A stretch of 64,000 nt of DNA from SHZI01 sp038214295 (GTDB taxonomy: Bacteria > Pseudomonadota > Gammaproteobacteria > Steroidobacterales > GCA-2729495): NCBI GenBank assembly GCA_038214295.1, contig JBBQSA010000003.1, positions 1 through 64,000 on the forward strand, read 5' to 3'. Below are positions 26,725 through 35,056 of this stretch, piece after piece. How positions within the stretch are numbered: the first letter of the stretch is position 1; every line of letters begins with the position of its first letter. The notes under the pieces were generated by a model that worked only from the letters and a program-made list of their open reading frames with translations, did no database searches and was not told the origin of the DNA. The translations under genes were made by a program, and so were the position numbers.

Positions 26725-26791
26725 TGTGCGGCCAACCGCTGGCCTGCTATGTGCGGCCAACGCTGGCCAACTAATTAGACGCCGGTTGGCC
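26725..26791. repeat. Short direct and inverted repeats upstream of the sulfatase gene
   Basis: TGTGCGGCCAACCGCTGGCC (26725-26744) is repeated with one base missing at 26750-26768. GGCCAACCG (26730-26738) is also inverted at 26783-26791. The block fills most of the 107 bp between the GST and sulfatase genes, both on the minus strand. It may form a hairpin at the GST-side promoter or the sulfatase leader. Confidence 0.55.
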
Positions 26792-26817
26792 CGGCAATCA
26801 ATCGCGCCGGCTCTGAA

Positions 26818-27426
26818 TCAGGCCTGCAGCCCCTCGGCCTGCCGGGCCGCCTGCACGGCCGGCCGCTGCTGCACCCGGTCCCGGTAAGCCACCAGCACCG
26901 GCCAGGCGGCGAGGTCGATGCCGGCGATCCGCGTCCAGGTGAGGATCGTGTAGAGGTAGGCGTCGGCCACCGTGAAATGCTCGCCCACCAGGTACTGGCG
27001 GCTCGCGAGGTGGTTGGCCACGTGCGCCAGTCGCTGGCTGAGCCGGTCGCGGACGGCGGCCTTCGCGTCCTCGGGACCACCGGGCCGCAGCAACGGACCG
27101 AAGCCCTTGTGCAGCTCGGAGGAGATGAAGCTCAGCCACTCGATGAGCCGGTAGCGGGGCATGGTGCCGGGCGGCGGCGCGAGCTCCGCGGCAGGCTTCC
27201 GGTCGGCCAGGTACTGCAGGATCGCCTGGCCCTCGCTCAGGACTTCCCCGTCGTCGAGTTCCAGCGCAGGCACATAGCCGTTCGGATTGATCGCCCGGAA
27301 ATCCCTGCCGTCGCTGGTCTGGCGGCTGCGCATGTCCACCTTGTCCCCGGTGAAGGGCAGGCCCGCCTCGAAGAGCGTGATGTGGCAGGCCAGGGAACAG
27401 GCGCCAGGACTGAAGTACAGTTTCAT
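26818..27426 (-). CDS. Glutathione S-transferase
   Basis: This 202-residue protein has a thioredoxin-like N-terminal domain (MKLYFSPGACSLACHI) carrying the Cys at position 10 typical of bacterial beta-class GSTs, cis-Pro in NGYVPALEL and the glutathione-binding SEGQAIL. An all-helical C-terminal domain follows (FTVADAYLYTIL). The usual length is 200-205. A cytosolic detoxification or redox role is likely. It is transcribed divergently from the alpha/beta hydrolase. Confidence 0.93.
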   Translation of the reverse strand: MKLYFSPGACSLACHITLFEAGLPFTGDKVDMRSRQTSDGRDFRAINPNGYVPALELDDGEVLSEGQAILQYLADRKPAAELAPPPGTMPRYRLIEWLSFISSELHKGFGPLLRPGGPEDAKAAVRDRLSQRLAHVANHLASRQYLVGEHFTVADAYLYTILTWTRIAGIDLAAWPVLVAYRDRVQQRPAVQAARQAEGLQA

Positions 27427-27498
27427 CGAATTGCGCTCCGGCAGTAACGACCGGGAGAATCGCAGCTTTTCGGCTCCGGCTCAAACGAGGAGGCAACC

Positions 27499-28218
27499 AT
27501 GGCCACAGTAGTGCTGGTACACGGCGCATGGCACGGCGGCTGGTGCTGGCTGCACCTGGCGCCCCTGCTGCGGGCGCGCGGTCACGAGGTTCTGGCACCG
27601 GACCTGCCGGGTCACGGCAGCGACCGGGGGGATCCTGGCGCCCAGACGCTGGCGACCTACGCGCGGAAGGTCGGCGACGTGGTGCGGGCCTCGGGCGGTG
27701 ACGTCGTCCTGGTGGGTCACAGCCTGGGCGGCCTCGTGATCAGCGCGGTGGCAGAGGAAATGCCGGAGCAGTTGCGGCGACTGGTGTACGTCACCGCCTT
27801 CCTGCCCCGGGACGGGGATTCGCTGGTCAGGATCTGCAGCGCGGACCCGGACAACCCCCTGAACGCGGCGTCGCTGCGGACCCCGGACGGCAAGTGCGTA
27901 ACCGTCGACCCGGCGCGGCTCGAGGAGCTGTTCTACGCCGATTGCCCGTCGGACAACCTCGCCTTCGCGGCAGCTCACGTGGGCCCCGAGCCGATCGCGG
28001 CCATGTTCCAGGCGGTGCAGGTCACGGCGGAGCGCTTTGGCCGCGTGCCGCGGGCCTACGTGCACTGCTCCCGGGACGTGGTGCTGCCCCTGTTCCTGCA
28101 GGAGCAGATGGTGGCCGCCTCGCCCTGCGAGAAGGTGCTGACCCTGCCGACGGGCCACTCGCCGTTCTTCGCGGCGCCGAAGCAGCTGGCGGAGCAACTG
28201 GACACGCTCACCGGCTAG
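27499..28218 (+). CDS. Alpha/beta-fold hydrolase (EstC/methylesterase-like)
   Basis: This 239-residue cytosolic hydrolase has the oxyanion segment LVHGAWHGGWCW, the nucleophile elbow GHSLGG near 74-79, a probable catalytic Asp in CSRDVV and His in TGHSPFF near the end. These are the features of the small EstC/hydroxynitrile-lyase-like group. A strong ribosome site (GAGGAGG) lies 7 nt before the ATG. Its stop overlaps the convergent deformylase gene by 4 bp. The substrate is not predictable. Confidence 0.88.
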   Translation: MATVVLVHGAWHGGWCWLHLAPLLRARGHEVLAPDLPGHGSDRGDPGAQTLATYARKVGDVVRASGGDVVLVGHSLGGLVISAVAEEMPEQLRRLVYVTAFLPRDGDSLVRICSADPDNPLNAASLRTPDGKCVTVDPARLEELFYADCPSDNLAFAAAHVGPEPIAAMFQAVQVTAERFGRVPRAYVHCSRDVVLPLFLQEQMVAASPCEKVLTLPTGHSPFFAAPKQLAEQLDTLTG

Positions 28219-28751
28219 TCGTCCCCCGCGCCCTCCAGCTCCGGGAACAGCACCGAGGTGTAGCCGAAGCGGGTGAAGTCGCGGATGCGCATCGGGTACA
28301 GCGTGCCGACGAGGTGATCGCATTCGTGCTGGACCACCCGGGCGTGGAAGCCCTCCGCCTCCCGGTCGATGGGCCGGCCGTACGGGTCGAAGCCCCGGTA
28401 GCGGATGTGGGCCCAGCGGGGCACGGCGCCGCGCATGCCGGGCACGGACAGGCAGCCCTCCCAGTCCTCTTCCTCCAGGCCCGACAGCGGCTCGATGACC
28501 GGGTTGACGAGCACCGTCCGGGGCACGGCAGGCGCCTCGGGATAACGCTCGTTGTGCTCGAAGCCGAAGATCACGACCGCCAGGTCCACACCGATCTGCG
28601 GCGCCGCCAGGCCGGCGCCGTTGGCCGCGGCCATGGTCTCGAAGAGGTCCGCCACCAGGCTGTGCAGCCCGGCCGTGTCGAACTGCGTCACGGGCGCGGC
28701 CACTTTCAGCAACCGGGGATCGCCCATTATCAGGATGTCGCGGACCGCCAT
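28215..28751 (-). CDS. def: Peptide deformylase
   Basis: The enzyme removes the formyl group from nascent proteins. The 178-residue protein has all three motifs: GAGLAAPQ at 45-52, EGCLSVPG at 98-105 and the metal-binding QHECDH at 141-146. It is encoded apart from fmt, so it may be a second deformylase rather than the housekeeping copy, which is usually next to fmt. No neighbour suggests a special role. Confidence 0.95.
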   Translation of the reverse strand: MAVRDILIMGDPRLLKVAAPVTQFDTAGLHSLVADLFETMAAANGAGLAAPQIGVDLAVVIFGFEHNERYPEAPAVPRTVLVNPVIEPLSGLEEEDWEGCLSVPGMRGAVPRWAHIRYRGFDPYGRPIDREAEGFHARVVQHECDHLVGTLYPMRIRDFTRFGYTSVLFPELEGAGDD

Positions 28752-28830
28752 GCCGCCAGTCTGTACCAGCAGGGTGGGGCCGTCGACAGGCCGTTCGCGC
28801 TACAGTGCCAGCGTCACCGGGAGAAGCTGC

Positions 28831-29340
28831 ATGCGCCACCTGAAGACCCTGCTCGCCGCCGGCACGCTGCTCGCCAGCGTTACCCCGCTGCACGCGGCCG
28901 AGCCCGCCTGCCCGGACCCCCGCTCCAGCCAGTTCAACTTCTGGATTGGCAGCTGGGAGGTGACGAATGCCGACGGCTCGGTCGCCGGACGGAGCCGCGT
29001 CGAGCCGGTCCTGGACGGCTGCGTGCTGCAGGAAACCTGGGCGGGGCGCTCCGGCAGCGCGGGCACGAGCCTGAATTTCTTTGACACGGGCCGCGGCAAG
29101 TGGCGGCAGTTCTGGGTCTGGCGCGAGGGCACGACACTCGAACTGGAAGGCGGGATGAGCTACGGCGCAATGCTGCTGGAGGGCGATTCGGTAGAGGACG
29201 GCAAGCCGGTCCGCAACCGCATCAGCTGGACCGACCCGCCCGACGCGTCGGTCCGCCAGTTGTGGGAAATTTCGCGGGACGGCGGCAAGACCTGGCAGGC
29301 GATCTTCGACGGGACCTACCGGCCCGTGAAGACGCCCTGA
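28831..29340 (+). CDS. Secreted DUF1579-like protein
   Basis: From ATG 28831 (ribosome site GGGAGAAG) the product is 169 residues with a signal peptide ending near LHAAEP. The mature part begins with FNFWIGSWEVTNADG and continues as a beta-rich domain with repeated Trp and Gly (FWVWREGTTLELEGGMSYG, WEISRDGGKTWQAIFDG), like small secreted lipocalin-like or DUF1579 proteins. The function is unknown. The sulfotransferase gene follows closely on the same strand. Confidence 0.75.
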   Translation: MRHLKTLLAAGTLLASVTPLHAAEPACPDPRSSQFNFWIGSWEVTNADGSVAGRSRVEPVLDGCVLQETWAGRSGSAGTSLNFFDTGRGKWRQFWVWREGTTLELEGGMSYGAMLLEGDSVEDGKPVRNRISWTDPPDASVRQLWEISRDGGKTWQAIFDGTYRPVKTP

Positions 29341-29378
29341 TCCGCGGCGCTACGGCCACGCGCAGGGGCGCCCCTTCC

Positions 29379-30119
29379 GTGCAGCAACTGGTGACGACCT
29401 TCCACATCGGCCGCTGCGGCAGCACCGTGCTCGGCGACCTGCTCGACCAGCACCCGGCCGTACGCTGGCTGGGCGAGATCCACGAGTGGGCGGAATTCCG
29501 CGAGCAGACCGCGCCAGCGGGCGCCGGCAGCGAGCTGATCCGCCGGCTCCGCACCCGCTTGCCCGGCGTGACGAAACCGGTGGCCGGCGTCGAAGCCAAG
29601 TTCTACCACCTGCACGACCACGGCGTGCCGCTGGAGGCCTTCCTCAACGAGCTCCGCGCGGAAGCCGCCGGTGGCACCTGCCGCTTCATCGTGCTGCGCC
29701 GGAAGAACTACCTGCGCAAGATCGTCTCGAGCCTGGCCGCCCGCCAGCGGGGCCGCTGGTTCGCGCGGCCAGGCAGCCCGGTGCCGCTGGTGAGGCTCGC
29801 GATCAACCCGGAGCGGGTCTGCATCGACGGCGACGCCCAGCCGCTGCTCGACTACCTGCGGGACTGGGATGCCCAGTTCGACCAGCTCGACGCAGCCCTC
29901 GCCGGCGACGGACCGCTCCGCCTCAGCTACGAGGACGACATCGAGCAGGACCCGCTGGTGGGCTACCGCAAGGTGTGCCGGCACCTCGGCCTCGAGCCCG
30001 GGACGCCCGCCGTGCGTTACCACCGCACCACGCCCCAGCCGCTGCCGGAGATCGTCACAACGCTGGACGCCGTGCGGGACGCCCTGGCGGGTTCCGGCTA
30101 CGAATGGATGGCGGAATGA
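29379..30119 (+). CDS. Sulfotransferase-family protein
   Basis: GTG 29379 gives 246 residues. The PAPS 5'-phosphosulfate loop is FHIGRCGSTVLGDLL near residues 7-21, and the 3'-phosphate-binding strand is RFIVLRRKNYLRKIVS. These are the two marks of the sulfotransferase fold. The distal part has YEDDIEQDPLVGYRKVCRHLGL, also typical. The substrate (lipid, sugar or protein) is unknown. It precedes the ECF sigma gene by 80 bp. Confidence 0.85.
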   Translation: MQQLVTTFHIGRCGSTVLGDLLDQHPAVRWLGEIHEWAEFREQTAPAGAGSELIRRLRTRLPGVTKPVAGVEAKFYHLHDHGVPLEAFLNELRAEAAGGTCRFIVLRRKNYLRKIVSSLAARQRGRWFARPGSPVPLVRLAINPERVCIDGDAQPLLDYLRDWDAQFDQLDAALAGDGPLRLSYEDDIEQDPLVGYRKVCRHLGLEPGTPAVRYHRTTPQPLPEIVTTLDAVRDALAGSGYEWMAE

Positions 30120-30199
30120 CGACCCTGGCGGCCCGTGGGGCCGCGCTCCGGCCGCAATTGACCACCGCGATTGAATAGAGCCCCGCGGCACGTCCAACC

Positions 30200-30832
30200 A
30201 TGACAACTGACCGGGACGGACCCGTGAACGAGTCGATGGACCTGGTACGGCGGATGCTGAAGGGGGACGAGAGAGCCTTCGCGGCCTTCTTTGACGATTA
30301 CTTTCCCCGGGTCTACCGCTTTGCGCTGCCGCGCCTGAACAGCGACACCGAGGCCGCCGCCGAGGTGGTGCAAGCGACGCTCGTGAAGGCCATGCGCAAC
30401 CTGAAGGATTTCCGCGGCGAGGCCTCCCTCTTCACCTGGGTCTGCCAGATCTGCCGGCACGAGGTCGTGGACCACCTGCGGCGGGAAGGCCGGCACGCCG
30501 AGCGGATCGTGCGCATCGACGACAGCCCGGAGGTGCGGGCGGCGGTCGATGCCATCGCGGCACCGGCCGGCGAGGAGCCGGCGAACCGCTACAGCCAGGC
30601 CGAGGTCCGGCAGCTGATCAGGACTATTCTCGACCGGCTGCCGCCGCGCTACGGGGACGCGCTGGAGATGAAATACGTGGAAGGCCTCTCCGTGGACGAG
30701 ATCGGCGTGGAGCTCGGCATCGGGACGACTGCGGCCCAGTCGCTGCTCGCGCGGGCACGGGTGGCTTTCCGGGACGCGGTGGAAGCCGTGTTTGGCGCTG
30801 CGTCGGGGGACGTGCTGGCCAGCCTCGGCTGA
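30200..30832 (+). CDS. ECF-family RNA polymerase sigma factor
   Basis: This 210-residue sigma70-family protein has region 2 at about residues 25-90 (AFAAFFDDYFPRVYRFAL to FRGEASLFTWVCQICRHEVVD) and region 4 at about 145-195 (LPPRYGDALEMKYVEGLS, then the helix-turn-helix GIGTTAAQSLLARAR). It has no region 3, as expected for ECF factors. FecR, a COG4705 protein and a TonB receptor follow, so it resembles a FecI-type signalling set, though no anti-sigma cysteine motif is present. Confidence 0.93.
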   Translation: MTTDRDGPVNESMDLVRRMLKGDERAFAAFFDDYFPRVYRFALPRLNSDTEAAAEVVQATLVKAMRNLKDFRGEASLFTWVCQICRHEVVDHLRREGRHAERIVRIDDSPEVRAAVDAIAAPAGEEPANRYSQAEVRQLIRTILDRLPPRYGDALEMKYVEGLSVDEIGVELGIGTTAAQSLLARARVAFRDAVEAVFGAASGDVLASLG

Positions 30833-30865
30833 GCGCGGGCCGGTCCGCCAGGAGCGACAAACGTC

Positions 30866-31903
30866 ATGAACAGCAACAATCAGGAATTGCGGCCGGGCGA
30901 GGAAGAGGCCTTGCAGGGTCTCCTCAAGGGGATGGCGCCAGAGGCCGAAGCGACGACGGACGTGCGTGCGCGCATCCGGCTCGCGGTGGCCGCCGAGTGG
31001 CGCGCCGCGGTGACCCCGGCCCGCGCCGTGCCCGTGCGCCGCTGGCAGCGGCCCGCCCTGGCCGTGGCAGCGAGCCTCGCCGTGGCGGCCCTGGCCTTCT
31101 CCGCCTTCCGCCCCGGCAGCGAGGCGCCGGCACCCATCGTCGCCACCCTGAGCCGGCAAAGCGGCCCGGTGGAAGCCGGCACGGCCGGCAGCTGGCAGCC
31201 AGTCGTGCAGGGGCAGGCGCTGGCCGCGGGCGAGCGCCTCGTGACCGGCCCGGCCGGCCGGGCCGCGCTCACCCTGCCCCGGGGCGTGACGCTGCGCCTC
31301 GACACCGACACGCGCATCGCCCTGGCGGGCGTTGACCGCCTCGTCGTCGAGCGCGGCGCCGTGTACCTGGACGCGGGCCAACGCCCGTCGGTGGGCCCGG
31401 GTATGCGCATCGACTCCGCATTCGGCAGCACGCGGCACCTCGGCACCCAGTACGAGGTGCGGGTGTCAGCGCAGCAGATGCTGGTCAGCGTGCGCGAGGG
31501 CGAGGTAGCCGTGGAAGGCGCCGGCGCGGCCGGGGCCCGCAACCTCCTGCAGGCCGGCGAACAACTCGGGATCACCGACACCGGAACCGTGGCCCGGGGC
31601 ACGGTCGGCAAGCGTGACCCCCGCTGGAACTGGATTGCAGGGGTCACGCCGCCCTTCGCAATCGAGGACCGGCCCCTGTCGGAATTCCTGGCCTGGGTGT
31701 GCCGGGAGACCGGGCGCGAACTGGCCTATGACTCGCCCGGCGTCGAAGCGGCCGCCGGGCAGATCATCCTGCGCGGCTCGGTCGCGGGCCTGGCGCCGGA
31801 CGAGGCCCTGGCGGCGGTGATGGCGACGACCAGCCTGAGCTATGCGGACGCGGGCGGCCAGCTGACCATTTCGTCCGCAGCACGCGCCGCGGTCAGCAGG
31901 TAG
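30866..31903 (+). CDS. FecR-family sigma regulator with C-terminal STN-like domain
   Basis: The 345-residue protein has a cytoplasmic N-terminal part (about 1-65), one membrane segment (PALAVAASLAVAALAF near 68-83) and a periplasmic FecR domain (LTLPRGVTLRLDTDTRIAL; FGSTRHLGTQYEVRVS). A C-terminal STN-like module follows near 270-340 (LSEFLAWVCRETGRELAYD). FecR proteins carry the receptor signal to the ECF sigma factor. It starts 33 bp after the sigma gene, so the two should be co-transcribed. Confidence 0.9.
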   Translation: MNSNNQELRPGEEEALQGLLKGMAPEAEATTDVRARIRLAVAAEWRAAVTPARAVPVRRWQRPALAVAASLAVAALAFSAFRPGSEAPAPIVATLSRQSGPVEAGTAGSWQPVVQGQALAAGERLVTGPAGRAALTLPRGVTLRLDTDTRIALAGVDRLVVERGAVYLDAGQRPSVGPGMRIDSAFGSTRHLGTQYEVRVSAQQMLVSVREGEVAVEGAGAAGARNLLQAGEQLGITDTGTVARGTVGKRDPRWNWIAGVTPPFAIEDRPLSEFLAWVCRETGRELAYDSPGVEAAAGQIILRGSVAGLAPDEALAAVMATTSLSYADAGGQLTISSAARAAVSR

Positions 31904-31909
31904 TTCCTT

Positions 31910-32653
31910 TTGACCGAGAGCAAGGTTCCCGAAGTCACGCTGCTGTTCTGGGTCATCAAGATCGCGGCCACTACGCTGGGCGAGACCGGCGGCGACGCGG
32001 TGTCGATGTCGATGGGCCTGGGGTACCTGGTCGCTACGGGCCTGTTCGCCGCGGTATTCCTCGTCGCGGTGTACGCCCAGGTGCGAGCCACGCGCTTCCA
32101 CCCCTCCCTGTACTGGACGACCATCGTCGCCACGACGACCGTCGGCACTACCCTCGCCGATTTCGCCGACCGCTCGCTCGGCATCGGCTATGCCGGCGGG
32201 AGCGCCCTCCTCGCCGCGCTGCTGATGGCGAGCCTCGCGGCCTGGCACTGGTCACTTGGCTCCATATCGGTCAACACCGTCCGGTCCGCGAGGGCGGAAG
32301 GCTTCTACTGGATGACGATCATGTTCTCCCAGACGCTCGGCACGGCGCTGGGCGACTGGACGGCCGACACCGCGGGCTACGGCTACACGGGCGCGGCCAT
32401 TCTCTTCAGCGGACTGCTGGGCGTCATCGTGCTGGCCTACCTGTTCACGAAAATCTCCCGGACCGCGCTCTTCTGGGGCGCCTTCATCCTGACCCGGCCG
32501 CTCGGCGCAGTCGTGGGCGATTTCCTCGACAAGCCCGTCGCCAGCGGTGGCCTCGCCCTGAGCCGCTACTCCGCGTCCCTGGCCCTGGTGGTGTTCATGC
32601 TCGCGTGCATCGTCGTGTTTCGCGAGCGGGCGGCGCGACCTGCCGGCCAGTAA
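31910..32653 (+). CDS. COG4705-like multi-pass membrane protein
   Basis: TTG 31910 gives 247 residues with about eight hydrophobic helices. The sequence repeats a pattern four times: KIAATTLGETGGDAVS, TTVGTTLADFADRSLGIGY, SQTLGTALGDWTADTAGYGY and TRPLGAVVGDFLDKP. This (T)LG-x-x-x-(G)D repeat marks the COG4705 family of unknown function. It sits between FecR and the TonB receptor, with its start 6 bp after the FecR stop. Confidence 0.8.
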   Translation: MTESKVPEVTLLFWVIKIAATTLGETGGDAVSMSMGLGYLVATGLFAAVFLVAVYAQVRATRFHPSLYWTTIVATTTVGTTLADFADRSLGIGYAGGSALLAALLMASLAAWHWSLGSISVNTVRSARAEGFYWMTIMFSQTLGTALGDWTADTAGYGYTGAAILFSGLLGVIVLAYLFTKISRTALFWGAFILTRPLGAVVGDFLDKPVASGGLALSRYSASLALVVFMLACIVVFRERAARPAGQ

Positions 32654-32724
32654 GCCACCGACCAGTAAGCTGCCTGCCGACCACGAAGACCGCGCTCCGC
32701 CAGTGCTGGTATCGTTGCCGCCGG

Positions 32725-35049
32725 ATGCTTCCCGTTCGCCCCTGTGCCAGTGCCTTCCGGGCGCTCCTGCTCCTGCTGGCAGGGGTGATCACTCCGGTCG
32801 TAGGCGCCACCGGCTACGCGGGCCAGCCTGTCCGGGCCGTGCTCCAGGAACTGCAGTCGGCGGGTATCACTCTCGTCTACAACGATGAACTGGTGCCGGC
32901 GGAACTCCGCGTACTGACGGAACCCGTGGCCAGCGCCGGCATTGCGCTCGTCGACGAGATCCTGGCACCGCACCGGCTGAAGACGCAGAGCGTCGGCCCG
33001 GGAACCTGGATCATCGTCCGGGCGGCAGCAGATGCCGGCGCGCCCGGGGCCAGTCAGGTTTCCCGGCGATTGGCAGCGCCGGCCACCGCGCTCGAGGAAG
33101 TGATCGTCACCGCCAGTCAGTACAACCTGGCCAGGGCCGCCCCGGAGGGCCGCACCTTCCTCACCCAGGACGAGCTCCGCCGCCTGCCGAAGATGGCCGA
33201 CGAGCCGCTGCGCGCCGTGCACCGGCTGCCGGGCGCCGCCAGCAACGGGCTCTCGGGCCTTGCCCACATCCGCGGCGGCGAGGAAAACGAGACCGAGATC
33301 TACCTGGACGGGATGCCACTGCTGGAACCGTTCCACCTGAGGAATTTCTTCAGCCCGGTCAGCGTGCTGGACGGGGAGATCGTGGCGGACCTGGATGTCT
33401 ACGCCGGCGGCTTTCCCGTGGACTACGGCGGACGCATGAGCGCAGTGATCGATGCCCGGTCCGTGGACCCGGCGGCCGACGGAAGCTACGCCGTCGGCCT
33501 GTCCCTCTACCACCTGAACGCTCTGGCTGGCAGCACCTTTGCGGACGGCCGTGGCCGCTGGCTGGCCGCGGCGAGGCGCAGCAACCTCTCACAGGTACTC
33601 AACCTGGCCGAGAGCGACCTGGGCGACCCGCGCTACATCGACTCCTTCCTGAAGGCGGAGTACGCCCTGGACGACCGGACCACGGTGGCTGCGCACGCTC
33701 TCTATGCCGAGGACCAGGTCAACATCAACAACAGCGGGCAAACAGAATTCGCCAGGACGAGGGACCGGAACATCTACCTGTGGACCACGCTGGAGCACGC
33801 CTGGTCCGACGACCTGCGGGCCCGGGCCCTGCTCGCCTGGACCGGGGTCGAGAAGGACCGGACCGGCACGGTGGACGACGCAGGTCGCATCAGCGGTGCC
33901 GTCAGCGACCAGCGTGACGCCAACAGCGTGCTCCTCCGGCTCGAGGTGGAACAGGGCGACGATTCCCTGCGCTGGCGGGCCGGCCTGGATGCGGCCCTGC
34001 TCACCGCGGATTACGTGTATGCGAGCCGCCTCGAAACGACGGCCGGCTATCCCTTCCCGGGCAGCTCAGCGGAAACGCTTGTCCGGGACGCGGCGGTCGC
34101 ACCGGATGGCAGCCAGACCGGCGCCTTCGTCGCGGCCCGGTGGCGGATCAGCACGGCGCTGACGGGCGAGCTGGGATTGCGCTGGGACAACCAGACCTAC
34201 GACCGGGTGGGCGGCGGTACGCAGCTGAGCCCCCGGGCCAACCTCCTCTACGACCTGTCGCCGGATACCCAGGTCCGGGCCAGCTGGGGCCGCTTTTACC
34301 AGGCGCAGGGCATCAACGAGCTGCAGCTGGAAGACGGCGTCGGGAACTTTTTCCAGGCCCAGCGTGCGGACCACTTCATCCTCAGCATCGAGCACAATTT
34401 CGCGGAAAATCTTTCGGCGCGGATCGAGGCGTACTACAAGGGCTACCAGGAGCTGAAGCCCCGGTACGAGAATCTCTTCGACCCGCTGGTCCTCCTGCCC
34501 GAGCTCCGCACGGACCGGGTGCGGGTGGCGCCGACAGACGGGCTGGTGCGGGGCGTCGAATTCCTGCTCCGCAACCGGTCCTCCGACCCCTGGGGCTGGT
34601 GGCTCGGCTACACCTGGTCCCGGGCGGAAGAAACCATCGATCGCAGTGACGGGCCGAGGAGCTGGGACCAGCGCCACACCTTCAACGGGGGCATCAGCTG
34701 GAACCGGGGACCCTGGGACCTCGCCCTCGCGGGCACCTGGCACACCGGCTGGCCCACGACCGCGGCGGCGCTCACCACGGGCCCGGACCCGGAGGTCGTT
34801 GTGGGCGCCCGGAACGCGGCGCGCTTCGCCGACTTCAGCTCGCTGGACCTGCGCGCCGGCTATGCCTTCGACGTGGGCGCCGGGCAAGTGCTGGCCTTTT
34901 TCGAGGTCACCAACCTGCTGGGGCTGAAGAACCCCTGCTGCGCGGAGTACACGGTGGTGGACACAGGCACAGGCTCACCGGAACTGCGACGGAGTGTCGA
35001 CTACTGGCCCCGCTTCGTGCCCAACCTGGGCGTACTGTGGAAGTTCTGA
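32725..35049 (+). CDS. TonB-dependent outer-membrane receptor with N-terminal STN domain
   Basis: From ATG 32725 the protein has 774 residues. A signal peptide ends near PVVGA, and an STN domain follows at about 30-90 (LQELQSAGITLVYNDELVP). A TonB-box-like EEVIVTA is near 125. The plug comes next (HIRGGEENETEIYLDGMPL), then a long beta-barrel ending in an aromatic residue (WKF). STN-bearing receptors signal to FecR and an ECF sigma, both encoded just upstream. The ligand is unknown. The start is chosen because only the region from 32725 encodes a signal peptide. Confidence 0.92.
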   Translation: MLPVRPCASAFRALLLLLAGVITPVVGATGYAGQPVRAVLQELQSAGITLVYNDELVPAELRVLTEPVASAGIALVDEILAPHRLKTQSVGPGTWIIVRAAADAGAPGASQVSRRLAAPATALEEVIVTASQYNLARAAPEGRTFLTQDELRRLPKMADEPLRAVHRLPGAASNGLSGLAHIRGGEENETEIYLDGMPLLEPFHLRNFFSPVSVLDGEIVADLDVYAGGFPVDYGGRMSAVIDARSVDPAADGSYAVGLSLYHLNALAGSTFADGRGRWLAAARRSNLSQVLNLAESDLGDPRYIDSFLKAEYALDDRTTVAAHALYAEDQVNINNSGQTEFARTRDRNIYLWTTLEHAWSDDLRARALLAWTGVEKDRTGTVDDAGRISGAVSDQRDANSVLLRLEVEQGDDSLRWRAGLDAALLTADYVYASRLETTAGYPFPGSSAETLVRDAAVAPDGSQTGAFVAARWRISTALTGELGLRWDNQTYDRVGGGTQLSPRANLLYDLSPDTQVRASWGRFYQAQGINELQLEDGVGNFFQAQRADHFILSIEHNFAENLSARIEAYYKGYQELKPRYENLFDPLVLLPELRTDRVRVAPTDGLVRGVEFLLRNRSSDPWGWWLGYTWSRAEETIDRSDGPRSWDQRHTFNGGISWNRGPWDLALAGTWHTGWPTTAAALTTGPDPEVVVGARNAARFADFSSLDLRAGYAFDVGAGQVLAFFEVTNLLGLKNPCCAEYTVVDTGTGSPELRRSVDYWPRFVPNLGVLWKF

Positions 35050-35056
35050 CAGGCGC

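Noticed and set aside
31910..32653. The COG4705 protein as a sigma-factor regulator
   Set aside because: It has no cytoplasmic anti-sigma domain. Only the gene order links it to the sigma factor.
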